Shown in pieces: positions 6,250-9,245 of a stretch of 9,245 bases of DNA; position 1 is the stretch's first letter, and each line of letters begins with the position of its first letter. The stretch spans positions 1 to 9,245 of the forward strand of contig JAZOUO010000017.1 of the NCBI GenBank assembly GCA_045658225.1. Reading direction: 5' to 3'. This DNA is from SVTX01 sp045658225 (GTDB taxonomy: Bacteria > Bacillota > Clostridia > Oscillospirales > CAG-272). The translations under genes were made by a program, and so were the position numbers. The notes under the pieces are model-generated. The model was given only the letters and a program-made list of their open reading frames with translations, did not search any database and was not told the origin of the DNA.

Positions 6250-7104
6250 ATGTTTGTAGATATAAAGGACGTGACAAGAATAAAAATTTGTCTTCGCAAA
6301 TACGAGGGCGGAGGATTTGGCGTATTTGCAAGAGACTACTCTTGCGAGGGGTATGACGCCGTAGCTCCCGTAAAGGTAGGAGTTCTTTCTCCCGAGGGTG
6401 AGGGACTTATCTCGGCGTGCGAATACAAAATTGGCAATCCTCAGTCCACAGACGGAGAATTCAGCATTGTGGGAATAGGAATGACATCAGACCCAGAGGT
6501 GCCACTGGATTGGGAAAATATGATAAAGACCTCGTCGTCAAAGGCGGCTGAGGCGATAAAAATGATACATCAGAGAAACGGATATGCGATTCTTTGCGGC
6601 TGTGTCTCTCACAAAAATATACCCGAGGAGATACTTCGACTTGAAGGGCTTGACGCTGTCGAGATATGCAACCCCGAAAGAGACGAGACGGGCGAGGCGG
6701 CGATACTTTGCGATTTTCTCGCAGGAGTGGGAAGACCTGTGGGTATTATATGCTCGGGCGAGGGACTTGAGGGTGGAATATGCGTTGAGGCAAGGGAAGC
6801 GGACATGCAGAGTGTTGTCCGCGCCTTGAAGGCGGGCAGATTTTACTCAAGTGAGTCGGACGCCGAGGTGCATATATCCCAACTTCCGTCGGGAAGAATA
6901 CAGGTTCATTGTACCCCTGCGCTGAGAATTGAATTTTTTACGGATTCGACCGAGGCAGCAGAGGAAAATTCACCCAGAATAGTCGGAAATGATTTAATTT
7001 TTGCAGAGTACGTACCGCTTGAGAGCGAGAAATTCGTCCGCGCGGAGATAACCGATTCCAACGGCAAGCGCGCATTTTCAAATTATATCGAGGTGTTAGC
7101 GTAA
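6250..7104 (+). CDS. PHP-family protein lacking the metal ligands (putative pseudoenzyme)
   Basis: PHP proteins are metal-dependent phosphoesterases on a TIM-like barrel with His/Asp/Glu ligands. This 284-residue protein resembles stand-alone PHP proteins along its length, but the metal sites are missing. Near the N-terminus, VDIKDV stands where DLHxHT is expected. GYDAVAPVKV (34-43) stands for GYDxLALTDHD. AILCGCVSH (113-121) stands for xILAHPxW, followed by a normal-looking LEGLDAVEICN. GRPVGIICSGEG (161-172) stands for the GVATDDAH type. The C-terminal ALKAGRFYSSESDAEVH (192-208) and the small beta tail (PSGRIQVHCTPALRIEFF) are well kept. No signal peptide or membrane segment is seen. The ribosome site is weak (GGCAGG, 6236-6241). 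It is the first gene of the operon, one base before the MATE gene. The assignment rests on remembered family patterns. Loss of catalysis is an inference. Confidence 0.62.
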   Translation: MFVDIKDVTRIKICLRKYEGGGFGVFARDYSCEGYDAVAPVKVGVLSPEGEGLISACEYKIGNPQSTDGEFSIVGIGMTSDPEVPLDWENMIKTSSSKAAEAIKMIHQRNGYAILCGCVSHKNIPEEILRLEGLDAVEICNPERDETGEAAILCDFLAGVGRPVGIICSGEGLEGGICVEAREADMQSVVRALKAGRFYSSESDAEVHISQLPSGRIQVHCTPALRIEFFTDSTEAAEENSPRIVGNDLIFAEYVPLESEKFVRAEITDSNGKRAFSNYIEVLA

Positions 7105-7105
7105 A

Positions 7106-8527
7106 ATGTCGGAAAGTGTACTCAATACAAGTGATAAGCACTATATAAAAATGACGCAGACGCCAATTCCGAAGCTTGTCATATCGCTTGGCATTCCTAC
7201 CACTATAAGTATGCTTATTACAAGTATATACAATATGGCGGACTCGTATTTTGTCAGCAACATTAAGAGTGACGGCTCGGGAGTTTCGGCAGGCGGCGCG
7301 ATAAGCATAGTTTTCGTGCTGATGTCGGTTATTCAGGCGTTTGGATTTATGTTTGGTCACGGCGCGGGAAGCAATATAAGCAGACTTCTCGGCGCAAAGA
7401 AAAATGATGAGGCAACGGAATATGCCTCAACGGGATTTTTTATTTCAATATTCACAGGACTACTTATAACCGCTCTGGGCTTTATATTTATGAACCCGTT
7501 TCTCAAACTTTGCGGAAGCACTGAGACCATACTTCCGTACGCGCGAGACTACGCAAAATATATTCTCATAGCCGCGCCAGCAATGACGGGCTCGTGCGTG
7601 CTCAATAACGTCTTGCGCTACGAGGGCAAGGCGGCGCTCGCTATGATCGGACTGACAAGCGGCGGAATTCTCAATATGGCGCTTGACCCCGTATTTATTT
7701 TCGGTTGCAATATGGGAATAGGCGGCGCGGGACTTGCCACAGCGCTGTCGCAGTATATCTCCTTTGGAATACTTTTGTCGGTGTTCCTCGCGGGAAAGAC
7801 TCAAAGTAAGCTGAGTATAACAAAAATCCGCTTCAGCGCAAAAATCATAGGAAATATAATAGCCACAGGACTACCCAGCCTTGCGCGTCAGGGACTTAAC
7901 AGCGTGTCAACAATGTTGCTCAACAATCAGGTAAAGGCAGTTGCGGCAAGTATGGCGACAAGCCGTGAATTTGCCGACGCGGCAATAGCGGCGATGGGAT
8001 ACGTTGCAAGGACTTCGCAGTTCGTGTTCTGCGTGGGGCTTGGCATTGGACAAGGCTTCCAGCCCGTGTCGGCGTACAATTACGGAGCGAAAAAGTATAG
8101 CAGAGTCAAAAGTGCTGCACTATTTACACTTGGCTTTGGGGCGGCGTTTATAGGTCTTATTTCGACGGTGTGCTTCATATTCGCGCCGCAGATAATCTCG
8201 CTTTTTGGCAACAAGCCCGAGGTTATAGAAATCGGTGGCAAGGCTCTACGGATATATTGCGCCTCACTTTTGCTCGTGCCTATATCGGTAGTCGCTAATA
8301 TGCTTTTCCAAAGCATAGGAAAGAATAAGACAGCCCTTGTTTTGTCAGTCCTTCAGAACGGACTTGTGTTCATTCCCCTGATACTTTTATTGCCGAGGGG
8401 ATTTGGACTTCTCGGCGTGCAGATAGCGCAACCCTTGGCGTACGTGGCTTCGGCGGTCGTGTGTCTGCCGTGTCTTTTGGTATTTCTCAAGAATCTACCT
8501 ATGGACGAGCCAACCGAACAAATATAA
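7106..8527 (+). CDS. MATE family efflux transporter (MepA-like)
   Basis: This is an inner-membrane multidrug or metabolite exporter driven by a Na+ or H+ gradient. The 473-residue length is normal and it has about 12 hydrophobic segments, beginning near residues 22-44 (LVISLGIPTTISMLITSIYN) and 62-84. The two homologous MatE halves can be seen. The first has MADSYFVSNI (44-53), GHGAGSNISRLLGAKK and MALDPVFIFGCNMGIGGAG (201-219). The second begins near 250 with IIGNIIATGLPSLARQG and includes GIGQGFQPVSAYNYGAKK. The start is ATG at 7106. A GAGGTG ribosome site (7090-7095) lies inside the end of the preceding gene, and only one base separates the genes, so translation is probably coupled. Short polar tails are seen at both ends. 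The substrate cannot be told from sequence. Placement before a GH36 gene allows, but does not show, a link to sugars or glycosides. Confidence 0.93.
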   Translation: MSESVLNTSDKHYIKMTQTPIPKLVISLGIPTTISMLITSIYNMADSYFVSNIKSDGSGVSAGGAISIVFVLMSVIQAFGFMFGHGAGSNISRLLGAKKNDEATEYASTGFFISIFTGLLITALGFIFMNPFLKLCGSTETILPYARDYAKYILIAAPAMTGSCVLNNVLRYEGKAALAMIGLTSGGILNMALDPVFIFGCNMGIGGAGLATALSQYISFGILLSVFLAGKTQSKLSITKIRFSAKIIGNIIATGLPSLARQGLNSVSTMLLNNQVKAVAASMATSREFADAAIAAMGYVARTSQFVFCVGLGIGQGFQPVSAYNYGAKKYSRVKSAALFTLGFGAAFIGLISTVCFIFAPQIISLFGNKPEVIEIGGKALRIYCASLLLVPISVVANMLFQSIGKNKTALVLSVLQNGLVFIPLILLLPRGFGLLGVQIAQPLAYVASAVVCLPCLLVFLKNLPMDEPTEQI

Positions 8528-8558
8528 AAAATACATCATAAAACCAACGGAGGCAATT

Positions 8559-9245
8559 ATGGAATTCAGAGCCTGCGGCGGCAACGCCAATTCAAAAATC
8601 ACAATTACACAAAAGCAGGTGTGCGAGGGAATACTCGATGTCAATATAAACTATAAGCTCGCAGGAAAGGAAAATCCCGGACACTTCGTGATAGAGTTTT
8701 CAACTCCCGAGCGCGATATTTACTCTATGTGGAGTCCTTCAATGAATGAAAACAGAACCGTAGGCAGAGACTATGCGCCCAGATGCACGTATTCAAGACT
8801 TGCGTCGGGAATGCCTATTCATTGCGGAATCTCGCTCTCGGGTAAAAACAGAATAACGCTGGCGTTGTCCGACGCGGCAACCGCTACTGTTATAACCTCG
8901 GGTGTTGATGAGATTGACGCGGAGATAAGGTGGAGAGTAAACTTTTTTACAATGCCCGCGACTGAGATAGAGGAGTATAACGTGACTATGCGAATAGACA
9001 CCAGAGATATTCCTTACTACGACGCGATTTATGACATAGTTGAGTGGTGGGAAACAGAATGCGGATACACCCCCGCCCCCGTGCCCGAGTATGCAAGACT
9101 TCCCATGAACTCGCTCTGGTACAGCTACCATCAGGTGCTTGTGCCCGAGGAGATTGTTGAGCAGTGCAGACTTTCAAAGCCTCTTGGAATGGACACCGTT
9201 ATAATCGACGACGGCTGGCAGACCACCGACAGCGGACGCGGATAT
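8559..9245 (+). CDS. GH36 alpha-galactosidase-like glycoside hydrolase (N-terminal part, cut by window edge)
   Basis: GH36 enzymes release terminal alpha-galactose from oligosaccharides such as melibiose and raffinose. The start is ATG at 8559, 5 bases after GGAGG (8549-8553) and 31 bases after the MATE stop. The 229 residues available show an N-terminal beta-rich domain (about 1-160), then the start of the catalytic barrel with RLPMNSLWYSYHQ and GMDTVIIDDGWQTTDSGRGY (209-229). The DDGW motif is typical of GH36/clan D. The catalytic nucleophile and acid/base Asp lie beyond the window, so activity and exact specificity cannot be judged. No signal peptide is seen, which suggests an intracellular enzyme. 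It probably shares the promoter at 6181. A related alpha-glycosidase specificity within clan D is possible. Confidence 0.85.
   Translation, partial: MEFRACGGNANSKITITQKQVCEGILDVNINYKLAGKENPGHFVIEFSTPERDIYSMWSPSMNENRTVGRDYAPRCTYSRLASGMPIHCGISLSGKNRITLALSDAATATVITSGVDEIDAEIRWRVNFFTMPATEIEEYNVTMRIDTRDIPYYDAIYDIVEWWETECGYTPAPVPEYARLPMNSLWYSYHQVLVPEEIVEQCRLSKPLGMDTVIIDDGWQTTDSGRGY

Noticed and set aside
6938..7360. Minus-strand open frame across the PHP-like/MATE junction
   Set aside because: It is antisense to two well-supported genes with coupled start and stop. The Arg/His/Tyr-rich protein is typical of a shadow frame.
8793..9177. Minus-strand open frames at the right edge
   Set aside because: They are antisense to the GH36 gene, whose plus-strand frame is open from 8559 to the window end with GH36 motifs and a good ribosome site.
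1..9245. CRISPR array, insertion sequence, tRNA or rRNA genes
   Set aside because: No regularly spaced repeats, transposase-like frames, terminal inverted repeats or tRNA/rRNA-like segments were seen on reading both strands.

Overview
The window reads like a chromosomal segment of a low-to-mid GC Gram-positive anaerobe, most likely a gut or rumen-type member of the Clostridia (Oscillospirales/Ruminococcaceae-like). The grounds are strong Shine-Dalgarno sites, near-consensus TTGACA/TATAAT promoters, AT-rich intergenic DNA, an A/U-rich intrinsic terminator, and the flavour of the CarB, DapF, CCA-enzyme and GH36 sequences. This placement is an inference from by-eye comparison, not a computed one.

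Left part (1-6110, minus strand). Three genes read leftward. A CCA-adding tRNA nucleotidyltransferase (4941-6095) has its own promoter and ends in an intrinsic terminator whose stem contains the stop codon. About 30 bases beyond the terminator a second promoter drives carA (3659-4702) and then carB (3471 leftward off the window). Together carA and carB encode carbamoyl-phosphate synthetase, which supplies pyrimidine and arginine synthesis. Both are unusual. CarA keeps the fold and most family signatures but has lost the glutaminase triad (Cys to Gly248, His to Tyr332, Glu to Cys334), has an extra Cys in the GPGDP loop, and has an altered QNHG(Y/F) motif. CarB is full length (1070 residues) with both ATP-grasp cores intact. 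It then runs without a stop codon into a diaminopimelate-epimerase (DapF)-like domain, whose N-terminal-lobe catalytic cysteine is alanine (Ala1143). The fusion continues past base 1.

Right part (6111-9245, plus strand). A divergent promoter carrying a perfect 24-bp palindrome at its start site leads into three closely spaced genes. The first is a 284-residue PHP-family protein lacking the recognisable metal ligands (6250-7104). The second is a MepA-type MATE efflux transporter (7106-8527), one base downstream. The third is the start of a GH36 alpha-galactosidase-like gene (8559 onward, cut by the window edge).

The best candidate for something undescribed is the CarA/CarB-DapF pair. It looks like a carbamoyl-phosphate synthetase that can no longer hydrolyse glutamine and should use free ammonia, with a catalytically crippled DapF-fold domain attached to the large subunit. 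The synthesis cores look functional, so the losses look selective rather than general decay. The role of the DapF-like domain cannot be read from this window.
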